From: Verrucomicrobiota bacterium
GTDB taxonomy: Bacteria; Verrucomicrobiota; Kiritimatiellia; CAIQIC01; Lenti-01
Length of the DNA stretch: 34,811 nt
Assembly (NCBI GenBank): GCA_031262805.1
Contig: JAISGX010000128.1
Location: forward strand, 1-34,811
Direction of reading: 5' to 3'
The position numbers and the translations under genes were made by a program. Within the stretch, counting starts at the first letter, position 1. Every line of letters starts with the position of its first letter. The notes under the pieces are model-generated. The model saw only the letters and a list, made by a program, of their open reading frames with translations. It made no database searches and was not told the DNA's origin. Positions 19,220 to 29,946 of this stretch are shown one piece after another.

Positions 19220-19975
19220 TTACTTCAGGGGCGCCGCTGCCGCCAGTAGTTCTCCAAGGCTTGTCCGGCCCTCATAGAGGGCCTTGCCGACAATCGCTCC
19301 GGCAAGGTTGGGTTTCCCCAACGCACGGAGCCGCGCAATGTCCTCCGCAGTGGTGATGCCCCCGGAGGCAATGACCCGGCATGCCGGGCCGACGGCATCG
19401 CACAATTCGGCGTTTCCGGCAAAATTGGGGCCGCGTAGCATGCCGTCCGTGGCCGTGTCCGTATAAATCAGAGTTTGGACCCCCGCCTGAGCGGCTTGCA
19501 CGGCCAGGTCCACGGCGGTGGTCCGGGAGGTTTCCGTCCATCCCTTTGCCTGCACAAATCCGTCCCGGGCATCAATGCCCACCGCAAGCTGATCCCCATA
19601 GCGGGCCGCCAGCGCGGCCAGCTCGTCCATGCGCGCCAAGGCGCGCGTGCCGAGAATGGCCCGGCGCACGCCGCACGACAACAGGGCGTCGAGGTCCTCG
19701 TCCGTCCGGAGGCCGCCGCCGCATTCCACCGGAACCAATCCGGCGGCCTGCACCATGCGGGCAATCACATCCAAATGGACCGGCCTCCCTTCGAATGCGC
19801 CGTCGAGGTCCACCACGTGGAGCCAAGCGGCCCCCTGCCGAACCCATTCCAACGCCTGATCCACTGGGTCGTTCCCATAGACCGTGGCATCGTCGGCACG
19901 CCCCTGGCACAGGCGCACGCATTTTCCGCCTTTGAGATCCACGGCGGGCAGGATGCTGAAATCGCTCATACTCAT
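19220..19975 (-). CDS. hisA: Phosphoribosylformimino-AICAR ribotide isomerase
   Basis: ILPAVDLKGGKCVRLCQGRADDATVYGNDPVDQALEW; VECGGGLR; ASGGITTAEDI. ATGA overlap with hisH stop. Confidence 0.95.
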   Translation of the reverse strand: MSMSDFSILPAVDLKGGKCVRLCQGRADDATVYGNDPVDQALEWVRQGAAWLHVVDLDGAFEGRPVHLDVIARMVQAAGLVPVECGGGLRTDEDLDALLSCGVRRAILGTRALARMDELAALAARYGDQLAVGIDARDGFVQAKGWTETSRTTAVDLAVQAAQAGVQTLIYTDTATDGMLRGPNFAGNAELCDAVGPACRVIASGGITTAEDIARLRALGKPNLAGAIVGKALYEGRTSLGELLAAAAPLK

Positions 19976-20589
19976 TCTACACTCCACTCCACAAAGTTCT
20001 GCAGCAACTGCAAACCGGCCTGCTGACTTTTTTCCGGGTGGAACTGCACGGCCGCCACATGCCCCTGCCACACGGCGGAGGCATACTCCACGTCATACGT
20101 CGTCAGCCCGGCATTCCACCCTTCCACACCCGGCAGATAATAGGAATGCACAAAATAAAAATAGGTGCCGTCCGGAAGGCCGCGGAACAAAGGACACAAC
20201 TCCCGCCCCGGCGCCCGGCGGACGCGGTTCCAGCCGATCTGCGGCACCTTCAGACCGGTGGGCTGGAATTTGACGATGGGCGAGGGCAGCACGCCGAAAC
20301 CGGCCACACCTGGAGATTCCTCACTGCTTTCCCCCAGAACCTGTAGGCCCAAGCAAATGCCCAAAAAGGGACGATCGGCCCCGATCCACTCCCGGATGGG
20401 CTGGAGGTAGCCCCGGTGGTCCAAATTGGCCATGCAGTCGCCGAAGGCCCCCACCCCTGGCAGAATCACCGCCTGGCAGGCGGCCATTTCCTCCGGTCCC
20501 TTCAGGATGCGAGCGGGCACATTCAGAAAATCCAGCGCATTGGCCACGCTGCCCAGATTCCCCATTCCGTAATCCACCACCCCAATCAT
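19972..20589 (-). CDS. hisH: Imidazole glycerol phosphate synthase glutaminase subunit
   Basis: IGVVDYGMGNLGSVANAL; LPGVGAFGDCM; PFLGICLGLQVL; AVQFHPEKSQQAGL. Confidence 0.96.
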   Translation of the reverse strand: MIGVVDYGMGNLGSVANALDFLNVPARILKGPEEMAACQAVILPGVGAFGDCMANLDHRGYLQPIREWIGADRPFLGICLGLQVLGESSEESPGVAGFGVLPSPIVKFQPTGLKVPQIGWNRVRRAPGRELCPLFRGLPDGTYFYFVHSYYLPGVEGWNAGLTTYDVEYASAVWQGHVAAVQFHPEKSQQAGLQLLQNFVEWSVE

Positions 20590-21183
20590 CTACAAGACTC
20601 CCTTGCTGGAGGGCACGCCCTTCACCCGCGGATCGTGCAGGCACGCGGTCTTCATGGCGCGCGCCAGGCCCTTGAACACCGATTCATAGGCGTGGTGGGC
20701 ATCCGTGCCGTAGAGCTGGCAGATGTGCAGGTTCATCCGTGCCTGCGTCACAAACGCACGCAGAAATTCGCCAAGCAACGACAAGTCGAAATTCAGGATT
20801 TTTTTCTTTTTGTTCGCCATCTGCATCACGAGATAGGGCCGCCCGCCCAAATCCAGCGCCACGCGGCTGAGGGTTTCATCCATCGGCATCAGGCTGAAGC
20901 CATAGCGTTCGATCCCCCGGCGCTCGCCGAGGGCCTCATTCAACGCATCGCCCAGCGCCAGACCCACATCCTCCACCGTGTGGTGGTAATCCACCGCCAA
21001 GTCGCCGAGCGCCTCCAGCTTGAGGTCGAACAAGGAATGCTTGGCAAAAAGTTCCAGCATATGGTTGAAAAAGGGAATGCCCGTTTCAATTTCATATGTG
21101 CCGTTTCCATCCACATTCAGCTCCACCCGAATCTGGGTTTCGCGTGTGCTTCTCTCCACTAGAGATTTTCGCTTTTTCATCAT
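20590..21183 (-). CDS. hisB: Imidazoleglycerol-phosphate dehydratase
   Basis: RSTRETQIRVELNVDGNGTYEIETGIPFFNHMLELFAKHSLFDL; DYHHTVEDVGLALG; HAYESVFKGLARAM. Start approximate. Confidence 0.94.
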   Translation of the reverse strand: MMKKRKSLVERSTRETQIRVELNVDGNGTYEIETGIPFFNHMLELFAKHSLFDLKLEALGDLAVDYHHTVEDVGLALGDALNEALGERRGIERYGFSLMPMDETLSRVALDLGGRPYLVMQMANKKKKILNFDLSLLGEFLRAFVTQARMNLHICQLYGTDAHHAYESVFKGLARAMKTACLHDPRVKGVPSSKGVL

Positions 21184-21329
21184 TCCGTTAGTATATCCCG
21201 TTCTTTCCCGTCGGCGCAATGGTTTTCCCGGTCCGGGAGGCCGGGGAACCTTTTCCAGCCCTCCTATATGCCAATGCCAATGAAACACAAAGCGCTCCGA
21301 AGAAGCAGGGCGCAAAGGCGTGAAAAATG

Positions 21330-21536
21330 GACTCATCCGTGTCTCAAAATACGGCCTTGGGGAACGAGATGCCGGTGGTGGCTAGGCGGAGGCGCTACAC
21401 TCGCCGCGATAAACTGCGGATTCGCGTGGAAGCGAACCGGCGTGTCCGATACGAGGAATGGTCGGCTTTGGCTCACCGGGAGGAAGTGTATCCGTGCATC
21501 CTGAAGCGCTGGCAAGAGTGGAGGAAGCTCATGTAG
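21330..21536 (+). pseudogene. Solitary IS3-type OrfA helix-turn-helix fragment (transposase relic)
   Basis: RRRRYTRRDKLRIRVEANRRVRYEEWSALAHREEVYPCILKRWQEWR resembles the IS3 OrfA pattern RRRFTAEYKLRILREAD..EIGALLRREGLYSSHLTTWRRQR; no catalytic ORF follows. Confidence 0.55.
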
Positions 21537-21741
21537 CCAGAAAACATCCTGGCGGCACGAAAACCAAAGAAGTGTGGAACAACAAACCGGCAGACTTCTC
21601 GTCCGCCGGGTAGAAAAACGCCTCCTTGCCAACTAGCAGGGACGCCACAAGCCCCCCCAGAGGCTTAACAAAACCAAAATAATTCGATTGACGATTCCGA
21701 CAAACTCTGCCTTCGTATGAAAAATTCAAGGAAAGGTCCAT

Positions 21742-22707
21742 GTGATGAGCCGCATTTATCAGAACAACCCGGATTCCATCGGAAATACTCCACTGGTGAA
21801 GTTGAATCGGCTACCCCAGGGCGGCCATGCCACGGTGCTGGTGAAAGTGGAGGGCCGCAACCCCTCCTATTCCGTGAAATGCCGTGTGGGCGCCAATATG
21901 GTCTGGGAGGCGGAAAAGCAGGGCCTGTTGAAGCCAGAAATGGAACTGGTGGAACCCACCAGCGGCAACAGCGGAATCGCGCTGGCTTATGTGGCGGCCT
22001 CCCGCGGCTATAAGCTGACCCTGACCATGCCGGAGACCATGAGCGTGGAACGGCGCCGGGTGTTGCTGGCGTTCGGCGCCAACCTGGTCCTCACCCCTGG
22101 GGCGGACGGCATGAAGGGTAGCATCCAGCGGGCAGAAGAATTGGCGGCGGAACGACCGGAGCATTTTTTCATGCCGCACCAATTCGAAAACCCAGCCAAT
22201 CCGGCCATCCATGAACAGACCACGGGCCCGGAGATCTGGGACGACACGGGCGGAAACGTGGATGTTTTTGTGGCGGGCGTTGGAACCGGCGGCACGTTGA
22301 CCGGCGTGTCGCGTTATCTCAAGAATACCAGGCGCCGCCACCTGACATCCGTGGCGGTGGAGCCAACGGAAAGCCCTGTGATCTCCCAGAAGCTGGCCGG
22401 AAAGCCCCTTTCGCCCGGAAAGCACGGCATTCAAGGCATCGGAGCCGGATTCATTCCCGGGAATCTAGACCTCTCCCTACTGGATCAGGTGGAAACCGTC
22501 CGTACGGAGGAAGCCATAGAAACAGCCCGGCGCATGGCGAAGGAGGAAGGCATTCTGTGCGGAATCTCTTCTGGAGCCGCCACAGCAGTAGCCATCCGTT
22601 TGGCCAAGCAGGCGGAATACAAAGGCAAGGTCATCGTCGTGGTGTTGCCGGATGCCGGCGAGAGGTATCTATCTACGCCGCTCTTCCAGAACGAAACGGC
22701 GAGCTAG
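21742..22707 (+). CDS. cysK: Cysteine synthase A
   Basis: [28 protein letters not shown] (PLP Lys); [46 protein letters not shown]. Start could be ATG 21745. Confidence 0.95.
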   Translation: MMSRIYQNNPDSIGNTPLVKLNRLPQGGHATVLVKVEGRNPSYSVKCRVGANMVWEAEKQGLLKPEMELVEPTSGNSGIALAYVAASRGYKLTLTMPETMSVERRRVLLAFGANLVLTPGADGMKGSIQRAEELAAERPEHFFMPHQFENPANPAIHEQTTGPEIWDDTGGNVDVFVAGVGTGGTLTGVSRYLKNTRRRHLTSVAVEPTESPVISQKLAGKPLSPGKHGIQGIGAGFIPGNLDLSLLDQVETVRTEEAIETARRMAKEEGILCGISSGAATAVAIRLAKQAEYKGKVIVVVLPDAGERYLSTPLFQNETAS

Positions 22708-24104
22708 GATTGCACATGCATGGAGGCGGCTCCGGCCAATGCCGCACGAAGAGGTTGAACCAGCTTCATCCAATCCCACGTTTGATCCAATCGGCGGCGG
22801 GCCGCTAGGCAAGCATCATCCAGTGCGGTCGGATTCTGTTTCAACTCCTCCAGCATCTGCTGCAAAACGGGGACCAAATCTTCCGCCACCCGGACAGATG
22901 AAAATACATTGAACTCGCCGTATCCACGCATTCCGGATGGCGCTCCGGCAATGGCTTTGCCATATGCCACGTATTCCGGAACCTTCAAGCTGGAGCCCGT
23001 TCCCGGGATGGGCGGCGCCACGGCTATTTCCGCTAGGGAGAATAGGTCCGTCTTCTGCTCTTCCGAAACCGAGCCAGTAAAAATCATATTGCTAGGGGGC
23101 GGCTGTTTACCACATGAAAGATAGTTTTCTTTGGACATTCCGACAATCATCCACTCCACATCCTGAATCCGTGGAACGGCTTCCCGGATCAGCCATTCCA
23201 CCGCGTCGTAATTTGGGCCATACGCCGTTCCCATGAAGAGGATGATGGGCTTCTCCCTCCCGGCCGCTCGTCGGTTTGCCATGGCGTGGGAGGGAGGGAT
23301 GAAGGGAATATCGGCGAGCGATACGCCGTTGGGGAGAACGAACCAGTGGCTATCTAGCCCGGAGGATGAACGCTTTTTGACGGCATCCAGGTCTTCCTGC
23401 GTACAAAAAAACACGCTTTCAGCGCAGGCCAATAAATCCCGTTCCCGGCAGGCCAATTCATTCACGGCATCTGGATCCCGGCAGGCCAAAACAGACGTCC
23501 AAAAATGGAGTGCATCATCATGCGCGTCATAGACAACCCGGGAACCTGCCAGCCCCAAGGTCTTTTCCATGAAACCCCAGTGCATCGGCGACACGTGCAC
23601 CCAGATGCGGGTATAGGAAGCCACGAGACGAAGAGTTTGCACCCACTCGGAAAGGGTCGATCCAAATTGCGACAAAGCGGCAAGGCCCGCAGAAGAAGCG
23701 GATGTTCTTTTGACTGCGGCTTCAAAGGCAAGGCTCTGCGGTACGGAGACCAGCCAGACCCGTTCACCAATCGCTCGAATGTGGAAGGGCACGGAGGATG
23801 GGGCTAGGGTCAAAATGAAAACCGCATACTCCCCTGCCAATCCTCCGGCCACGCCGACAATTCGTTTTCCGCCGCCCGTGCGAAGCCGGTGGATGTCATA
23901 AGGCACCACATATGTCAGCACCGGGGCATCGGCTTGTTCCAAGAGAGATTCCAGAGCCCGCTTTCCTTTTCGGAACATCGCTTTTTCCCATTGCGCCTGG
24001 CGCCGCCGGACGAGCCAGCGCCCCCATTCCGTTGTTCTCCATTTGGCTTTCCAGGTCATGGCTGGAAAAGAGGTTCCCGGAAATATGCGGGAGCCTTCCG
24101 CCAT
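22704..24104 (-). CDS. Glycosyltransferase, group 1 / GT4-like
   Basis: [75 protein letters not shown]. Confidence 0.85.
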   Translation of the reverse strand: MAEGSRIFPGTSFPAMTWKAKWRTTEWGRWLVRRRQAQWEKAMFRKGKRALESLLEQADAPVLTYVVPYDIHRLRTGGGKRIVGVAGGLAGEYAVFILTLAPSSVPFHIRAIGERVWLVSVPQSLAFEAAVKRTSASSAGLAALSQFGSTLSEWVQTLRLVASYTRIWVHVSPMHWGFMEKTLGLAGSRVVYDAHDDALHFWTSVLACRDPDAVNELACRERDLLACAESVFFCTQEDLDAVKKRSSSGLDSHWFVLPNGVSLADIPFIPPSHAMANRRAAGREKPIILFMGTAYGPNYDAVEWLIREAVPRIQDVEWMIVGMSKENYLSCGKQPPPSNMIFTGSVSEEQKTDLFSLAEIAVAPPIPGTGSSLKVPEYVAYGKAIAGAPSGMRGYGEFNVFSSVRVAEDLVPVLQQMLEELKQNPTALDDACLAARRRLDQTWDWMKLVQPLRAALAGAASMHVQS

Positions 24105-24210
24105 TCATGCCGCCCCAGTGGAGCCGATAAACGGGAAGCGATCGAAGGAGGCTCAAGCATCCGGCGCCATCGTTTTTCTTCCCTTGCCATTGAAGAACCG
24201 CCGCCTTTCT

Positions 24211-25473
24211 TCATCCGATGCGCTCATCCGTCATTTTCCATTCCCCCCGCGAGCGCACCTGCCCATCGCCGCGCACAATGCTAGGCGGCGTCTGAGGCCC
24301 GGGCAGCACAAGCATCCGCATGGCTCCGGCAATGTAGTCGAAATAATGTTCTCCCGAGCGGAGGGCCACATCCAGCATATAGGAAGACGGTTGCAAATTC
24401 AGCGTGGGGACCCTCAACTCAATCACACAACGCCCCGGCCTGACATCAAAAACAATTCCCGACACATCACTATCCCAAGACAACAAACGGCTTCCATCCA
24501 TGTTGCATATCCCAATCCCACACGTGATTTCATGAACAGGTAAATCACTCTCCACATCCAAACGAATCACCAGGGGTTCGCCATGCGAAACCTCCCGGCC
24601 GGCATTGCATTGAATGCGCTGAACGCGGGTTGCACTTCCCATCCCCGGTTTTCTAGGCAAATTCGTGGTCTGAACTTCATGGGATGAATCCGCAGCGGCA
24701 CTCTCCAAATAGGCCTGGAGGACTTCGTTCTTCTCGCCGATCCGACATATTTCGCCATGATCCAGCCACACGGCTTTTTGGGTCAGCCCTTTCACCGCTC
24801 CCATGTTATGGCTCACAAACAATACGGTCCGTCCTTCATGGGCAACCGCGCTCATCTTGCCCAAGCATTTTTTCTGGAAAGCGGCATCCCCCACGGCCAA
24901 GACTTCATCCACCACTAGGATTTCCGGATCCAAATGAGCGGCAACGGCAAATGCCAGCCGGACATACATGCCGCTGGAATAGCGTTTGACGGGTGTATCG
25001 ATGAATTTTTCAATTTCCGAAAAGGCAATGATTTCGTCCAGCTTCCGCCGCACTTCCACCTTGGTCATGCCCAAGATGGCCCCATTGAGAAAAATGTTTT
25101 CGCGCCCTGTCAGCTCGGGATGAAACCCCGTGCCGACTTCCAGCAGACTGGCCACGCGGCCGCGGACCTTGATTTGCCCGGACGTGGGCGCCGTGACGCG
25201 GGAGAGGATTTTGAGCAAGGTGCTTTTTCCCGCGCCGTTGCGACCGATGATGCCCCATACTTCCCCCTGGCGGATATCCAACGATACATCCCGAAGAGCC
25301 CACAAGGTCTGGCCTTCAATCGCTTCATGCCGGCCGAGGGTGGAATTTGGATCGGTCTTCCCCCGCATCCTGGCCCACCAGCTTTGCACATCTTCGCGCA
25401 GGGTGCCGTTTCCAATCACGCCCAAGCGATAGGATTTCGAAACATGTTCAATGGAAACCGCGATATCCGACAT
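24211..25473 (-). CDS. Polysaccharide ABC exporter ATPase (Wzt/TagH-like) with C-terminal glycan-binding-like domain
   Basis: VSKSYRLG, GIIGRNGAGKSTLLKILSRVTAPTSG, RYSSGMYVRLAFAVAAHLDPEILVVDEVLAVGDAAFQKKC; about 140 aa beta-rich extension. Confidence 0.92.
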   Translation of the reverse strand: MSDIAVSIEHVSKSYRLGVIGNGTLREDVQSWWARMRGKTDPNSTLGRHEAIEGQTLWALRDVSLDIRQGEVWGIIGRNGAGKSTLLKILSRVTAPTSGQIKVRGRVASLLEVGTGFHPELTGRENIFLNGAILGMTKVEVRRKLDEIIAFSEIEKFIDTPVKRYSSGMYVRLAFAVAAHLDPEILVVDEVLAVGDAAFQKKCLGKMSAVAHEGRTVLFVSHNMGAVKGLTQKAVWLDHGEICRIGEKNEVLQAYLESAAADSSHEVQTTNLPRKPGMGSATRVQRIQCNAGREVSHGEPLVIRLDVESDLPVHEITCGIGICNMDGSRLLSWDSDVSGIVFDVRPGRCVIELRVPTLNLQPSSYMLDVALRSGEHYFDYIAGAMRMLVLPGPQTPPSIVRGDGQVRSRGEWKMTDERIG

Positions 25474-25474
25474 C

Positions 25475-26335
25475 TCACACCGTATCCATAAATGTGCGTT
25501 CCACACGGTTAAACACCATCGCCCCCAGCGCCAGAAGAATGACCGTAAAGAGGGTGGTATATCCCAACAAGGTCCAGGACAAAATGCCCGAGCCGAAAAA
25601 GCCATACCGAAAGGCTTCGATGATGGAGGTCATCGGATTGCACAGAAAAAGCCAGCGATAGTTTTTATCCATCATGCTGGACAGGGGGAAGATGACCGGA
25701 GTGGCGTACATCCACAACTGGACGCCAAACGCCACGAGCACCTGCAAATCCCTGTATTTCGTCGTCAGGGAGGAGATAATGATGCCGAAGCCCAGTCCAA
25801 GCCCCCCCATCAGCATCAATAGGAGCGGGAGAAGCAGAATCATCCGGTTGGGGTGAAGGGCGGCGCCCTTCAACCAGAAGAGGGCATACATAAAGAGGAA
25901 AAAGGCAAATTGGATGGCAAACGAAATCAGCTGGGAAATCACGACGGAGACAGGCACCGCCATGCGGGGAAAATACACCTTCCCAAACATGGAGGCATTT
26001 GCCGTGAACGTATTGGATGTGCGCGTCAGGCAGTTGGCGAAATAATTCCAGACCGTGGTCCCGGCCATATAGAACAAAAACTCGGGATTCCCATCGGTCG
26101 GCAGTCCGGCAATCTTGCCGAAAACGACGGTGAACATCAGCGTGGTCAGCAACGGCTGGATCACGTGCCACAACGGGCCTAGGATGGTCTGCTTGTACAC
26201 GGCCACGAAATCTCGGCGAACAAACAGCATGATCAAATCGCGATACCGCCATACATCATTCAGGCGGAGCTGAAACCATCCCCGGGGCGGCTCAATGACC
26301 AAATCCCACTTCTTTTCTGATTGCTGTTCGGACAT
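25475..26335 (-). CDS. Polysaccharide ABC exporter permease (Wzm/TagG-like)
   Basis: YRDLIMLFVRRDFVAVYKQTILGPLWHVIQPLLTTLMFTVVFGKIAGL; ABC-2 topology; directly upstream of the ATPase. Confidence 0.92.
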   Translation of the reverse strand: MSEQQSEKKWDLVIEPPRGWFQLRLNDVWRYRDLIMLFVRRDFVAVYKQTILGPLWHVIQPLLTTLMFTVVFGKIAGLPTDGNPEFLFYMAGTTVWNYFANCLTRTSNTFTANASMFGKVYFPRMAVPVSVVISQLISFAIQFAFFLFMYALFWLKGAALHPNRMILLLPLLLMLMGGLGLGFGIIISSLTTKYRDLQVLVAFGVQLWMYATPVIFPLSSMMDKNYRWLFLCNPMTSIIEAFRYGFFGSGILSWTLLGYTTLFTVILLALGAMVFNRVERTFMDTV

Positions 26336-26434
26336 TACAGGGAGACAAGTATTCCTGAAAAATGGCAAAAGTCAAGGTGGAGGCTCCCCTGCCGCCTTCC
26401 TGTTGGTGATTTTCCCGACGAAGGCTCCGAGCGC

Positions 26435-27061
26435 TCAGGGTGCGCCTTCCAGACGACCAGCCAACACGTCCACCATATCCTCGCCCATGAGGCGCACGGC
26501 ATCCCCGACGGCCTTCACGTAAGCTTCGTAGGTTTTGCCGGTGGCTTCCGCCGTATACGTTGCCTGACGGCGAAAGCTCCAGTCCCCCTGCGGGCTGACC
26601 TGGCGGAGCTCCCACTGGGCGACTAACTGCACAGGGCCGCCAAGGGCGCCATCTAGGCGAATGAGGATGACCTGGATGCTGTAGCCCTCCACCTTTCCCC
26701 GTGCGGGAATGGCATCCACATATGCATGGGGAAGCCGACGAGTGATCGTAGTGCCGAGCACTTCCGCTATGGCGGTGTCCAAGGGAAGCCCCCAGCGCTG
26801 CATTTCGTTGATTTGGATGCGCTCGTCCGCCACCCGAGTGACAATTTGCGGGCGGTCCAGGTAGGACGGCAGGACAATGGGGGTCAAATAGATGGGAATG
26901 GAATCGGCCTGCAGGTCATTTGGAGAGGCGGAGGCTTCGCCGCCCGCCGCCCCCAAGACATACCAGACGGGGGGTGGACTGGTCCGGCATCCGGCGGAAA
27001 CGGCCGCCAGACACAAGGCGCCGACAACGGTCTTCCAGTTGAAAAGGTGAGAAATCGTCAT
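26435..27061 (-). CDS. PqiC-like (DUF330) transport auxiliary lipoprotein
   Basis: Lipobox LAAVSAGC; YYVL-type PPPVWYVLG start; PIVLPSYLDRPQIVTRVADERIQINEMQRWGLPLDTAIAEVL. Confidence 0.85.
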   Translation of the reverse strand: MTISHLFNWKTVVGALCLAAVSAGCRTSPPPVWYVLGAAGGEASASPNDLQADSIPIYLTPIVLPSYLDRPQIVTRVADERIQINEMQRWGLPLDTAIAEVLGTTITRRLPHAYVDAIPARGKVEGYSIQVILIRLDGALGGPVQLVAQWELRQVSPQGDWSFRRQATYTAEATGKTYEAYVKAVGDAVRLMGEDMVDVLAGRLEGAP

Positions 27062-27075
27062 ATTCTGCCTCCTAC

Positions 27076-28029
27076 TCAATTTTGTTTCCCACGGATGATG
27101 GATTCGGGGTGCTGTTCCAGATAATCAATCAATAGACGAAGGGACTTGCTGGTTGCCTTCAAATCCATCATTAAATCCATCATCCCCGTCCGTTCAAACG
27201 AAGAGGGATCCAGAATGGTGCTGATCTGATCGGCGGTGACGGTCAAACTGGCCATGAACGGGGCCAGCCCGTCATTAACTTTTCCCAACACCTGCCGCAA
27301 GTCGTTCAATGTGTCGGCTGTGGACTGCATCACTTCCGTGGTGTTTTCACCCAAGGGGGCGATCTGGGCTTCCGCGGTGGTCAACAGGGCTTCCATGCGT
27401 TCAAACGTGGCATTCAGGTTGGAGACGGTCTTTCGGGTTTCCGGGGACTCGATGATGTCGGCCAATCCTTGAAGAGACCGGTGGATGTCACGCACAATGT
27501 CGGCGAGGGGCAGTTGCGTGACTTCCTTGGTGACCTGCTGGAGGGGGGATGGGATGGTCGGCATCTCCCATATACCGTCATCCCGGTTGACTCGTTTGCA
27601 GGGCTGGTCAGGAAAGTAGCCAAGTTCCACCTTCAGTTTGCCGGTCAGCATGCTTTGGTTGACCAGCCGGGCACGGAGGCCCCGCTTTGCCACCAGCATT
27701 TCAATCCCCTCTTCCAACCCGTCCCGTTTGCGCGAACCGATATATTGAATCCGCTTGTTTTCAATCTGCATATGGACAGGCCGGAAAAAGGTGTCGAGCG
27801 TTCGGTCGAATTCAAGCCAGACATCCGTCACCGTGCCGATGCGGACCCCTTGGAAATCCACCGGGGCGCCCACATCCAGTCCACTGATGGATTCATCGAA
27901 GTAGGCGACAAAATTGAAACTTTTTTCAAAAAAGGACACCCCACCGAGAAGGACCACTCCCAAAAACGCGAGGGCGAGAGCGCCGACGACAAAACCACCC
28001 ACCAACGCGGAATTCGCTTTTTTGCTCAT
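27076..28029 (-). CDS. MlaD/MCE-family substrate-binding protein
   Basis: One N-terminal TM; FVAYFDESISGLDVGAPVDFQGVRIGTVTDVWLE MCE motif. Confidence 0.92.
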   Translation of the reverse strand: MSKKANSALVGGFVVGALALAFLGVVLLGGVSFFEKSFNFVAYFDESISGLDVGAPVDFQGVRIGTVTDVWLEFDRTLDTFFRPVHMQIENKRIQYIGSRKRDGLEEGIEMLVAKRGLRARLVNQSMLTGKLKVELGYFPDQPCKRVNRDDGIWEMPTIPSPLQQVTKEVTQLPLADIVRDIHRSLQGLADIIESPETRKTVSNLNATFERMEALLTTAEAQIAPLGENTTEVMQSTADTLNDLRQVLGKVNDGLAPFMASLTVTADQISTILDPSSFERTGMMDLMMDLKATSKSLRLLIDYLEQHPESIIRGKQN

Positions 28030-28802
28030 ATTGACTTCTCCTTCTCCCCGATTTCCCCGCGACGTAAAAATTCCTGCACCCGCAGATTTCGATTATGCTC
28101 CAACAGCTCCTTCGGGGAGCCCTGGGCAATCAGAGTCCGGCTTACCGCATCCAAATAGATGGAATTGCTGGCAATGGCAAAAATGCTGGCCAGCTCATGC
28201 GTGACCACCACGATGGTGGCGCCCAGGCTATCGCGCAGTTCCAGAATCAAATCATCCAGCCGCTTGGCGCTCACCGGATCCAAGCCGGCCGAGGGCTCAT
28301 CGAAAAAGAGAATGTCGGGATCCAGAGCAATGGCCCGGGCAATGCCAGCGCGTTTGGCCATACCACCGCTGATTTCAGACGGATAATAGTCATCGAACCC
28401 ATCCAGCCCGACCAAAGCCAGCTTGAGGGAGGCCATTTCGGCGATCTCCTGCCGGGAGAGGTGGGTATAGGCTTCCAGCGGCACCGCAATGTTTTCCGCC
28501 AGCGTCATGGAGCTCCACAGGGCGCCGCCTTGATAAGACACGCCCATCCGCCGCTTAATCCAGGCGCGCTCCTCGGCAGAGACATTCCAGATGTTCTTTC
28601 CGTCATAGAAGATTTCCCCGGCGGCTGGCTTCATCAAGCCCACCATGTGGCGGAGCAGCGTGCTTTTTCCGCAACCGCTTGGACCCATGATGACCAAGAT
28701 GTCGCCACGGCGGACATCAAAGCTCAGATCATGCTGGATGACATTGTCTCCGTAGGCCATGGTCAACCGGCGAACGCTCATATGGGCCTGTGGTTCGTTC
28801 AT
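28026..28802 (-). CDS. MlaF-like ABC transporter ATPase
   Basis: IMGPSGCGKSTLLRHMVGL; EISGGMAKRAGIARAIALDPDILFFDEPSAGLDPVSAKRLDDLI; 4-nt overlap with mlaD-like gene. Confidence 0.93.
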   Translation of the reverse strand: MNEPQAHMSVRRLTMAYGDNVIQHDLSFDVRRGDILVIMGPSGCGKSTLLRHMVGLMKPAAGEIFYDGKNIWNVSAEERAWIKRRMGVSYQGGALWSSMTLAENIAVPLEAYTHLSRQEIAEMASLKLALVGLDGFDDYYPSEISGGMAKRAGIARAIALDPDILFFDEPSAGLDPVSAKRLDDLILELRDSLGATIVVVTHELASIFAIASNSIYLDAVSRTLIAQGSPKELLEHNRNLRVQEFLRRGEIGEKEKSI

Positions 28803-28803
28803 C

Positions 28804-29946
28804 TCACCACCCCATCAGCGTGTAAAACACCGAAATCACGGAATCGGCCACCACAAGGTATACAATGGCATGAACCACGGCGGCGGTGGTGGCTTCGCCG
28901 ACGGCGGCGGCGCTACGGCCGCTTTGCAAGCCTTGCATGCAGCCTGAAACCGCCACCACCACACCAAACACCACACTTTTGAGCACCCCGGAGGTGACCG
29001 ACCACAACGATAGGGAATGAAGGGATTCGTTGAGGTATTGCACGGGCGTGAGCCCAAGCATGAAAACACCGACCACGGAGCCCCCCAGCATGCCCATCGT
29101 CATGGAATAAATCGTGAGTAGCGGCATCATCAAAATCAGAGCCAAGGCCCGCGGAAGAACCAGAAATTCCATGGGGGAGAAACCGAGAGTCCGAAGGGCG
29201 TCGATTTCCTCGTTCACCTGCATGGTGCCCAAGTGGGCGGCAAACGCGGCCCCTGTTCGCCCAGCCATAATGATGCCGGTCATCAACCCGCCCATTTCCC
29301 GGGCCATTCCAACGGCCACAATATCGGCAATAAAAATTTCCGCCCCGAACATTTTCAACTGAATGGCTCCGATGAAGGCCAAGATCATTCCAACCAGGGT
29401 GCTGATCAAAGTGACGATGGGAAGGGCTTCGGGGCCGCATTCCTGCACGATCACCCAAAAATCCCCCCAGCGGAAATTCGATTTTTTCTGAAGCATGGTG
29501 ACGAACGAACGGAAAAGGTCTCCAAGAAACGCCGCCGATTTGCCCACATTGTCAAGAGCCCGGAGCGTATGGATTCCCACTTGGGCAATCCAAGACGGTT
29601 TCCCTACGCCGAGGTGGGGATCCTGATGCTCGGGCACGGCTTCGGCCAGCGCCATCAGACGGCGAACGCCTTCCGGCATGCCCGACAGATCGATCTGCCT
29701 ATTCGCTTCTTTGGCCCGCAGATACAAGGTGCGGACATAAATCACTAAGGAGCTGTCCCATGCTTGGATGCCGACATCCTTCAAAACCATCCGGTCGGCT
29801 TCCTGCTGCTGAAGACAGGCGGTGGCCTCCGTGCGGTCGCCATCCATGTGCCACACACCGGAAAAGCGCCACTCCACCCCCTCCTCCGTGGGTTGGCATT
29901 CCACCCGGGCCACCGCATTGACGGCATTTGTCGGTTGCTCCTTCAT
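28804..29946 (-). CDS. MlaE-like permease with N-terminal STAS-like domain
   Basis: GMAREMGGLMTGIIMAGRTGAAFAAHLGTMQVNEEIDALRTLGFSPMEFLVLPRALALILMMPLL; GTG start at 29967 possible. Confidence 0.92.
   Translation of the reverse strand: MKEQPTNAVNAVARVECQPTEEGVEWRFSGVWHMDGDRTEATACLQQQEADRMVLKDVGIQAWDSSLVIYVRTLYLRAKEANRQIDLSGMPEGVRRLMALAEAVPEHQDPHLGVGKPSWIAQVGIHTLRALDNVGKSAAFLGDLFRSFVTMLQKKSNFRWGDFWVIVQECGPEALPIVTLISTLVGMILAFIGAIQLKMFGAEIFIADIVAVGMAREMGGLMTGIIMAGRTGAAFAAHLGTMQVNEEIDALRTLGFSPMEFLVLPRALALILMMPLLTIYSMTMGMLGGSVVGVFMLGLTPVQYLNESLHSLSLWSVTSGVLKSVVFGVVVAVSGCMQGLQSGRSAAAVGEATTAAVVHAIVYLVVADSVISVFYTLMGW

Noticed and set aside
21661-21720. sigma70 promoter for cysK (TTGACG at 21688)
   Set aside because: No convincing -10 box at 16-18 bp spacing; not supported well enough to list.
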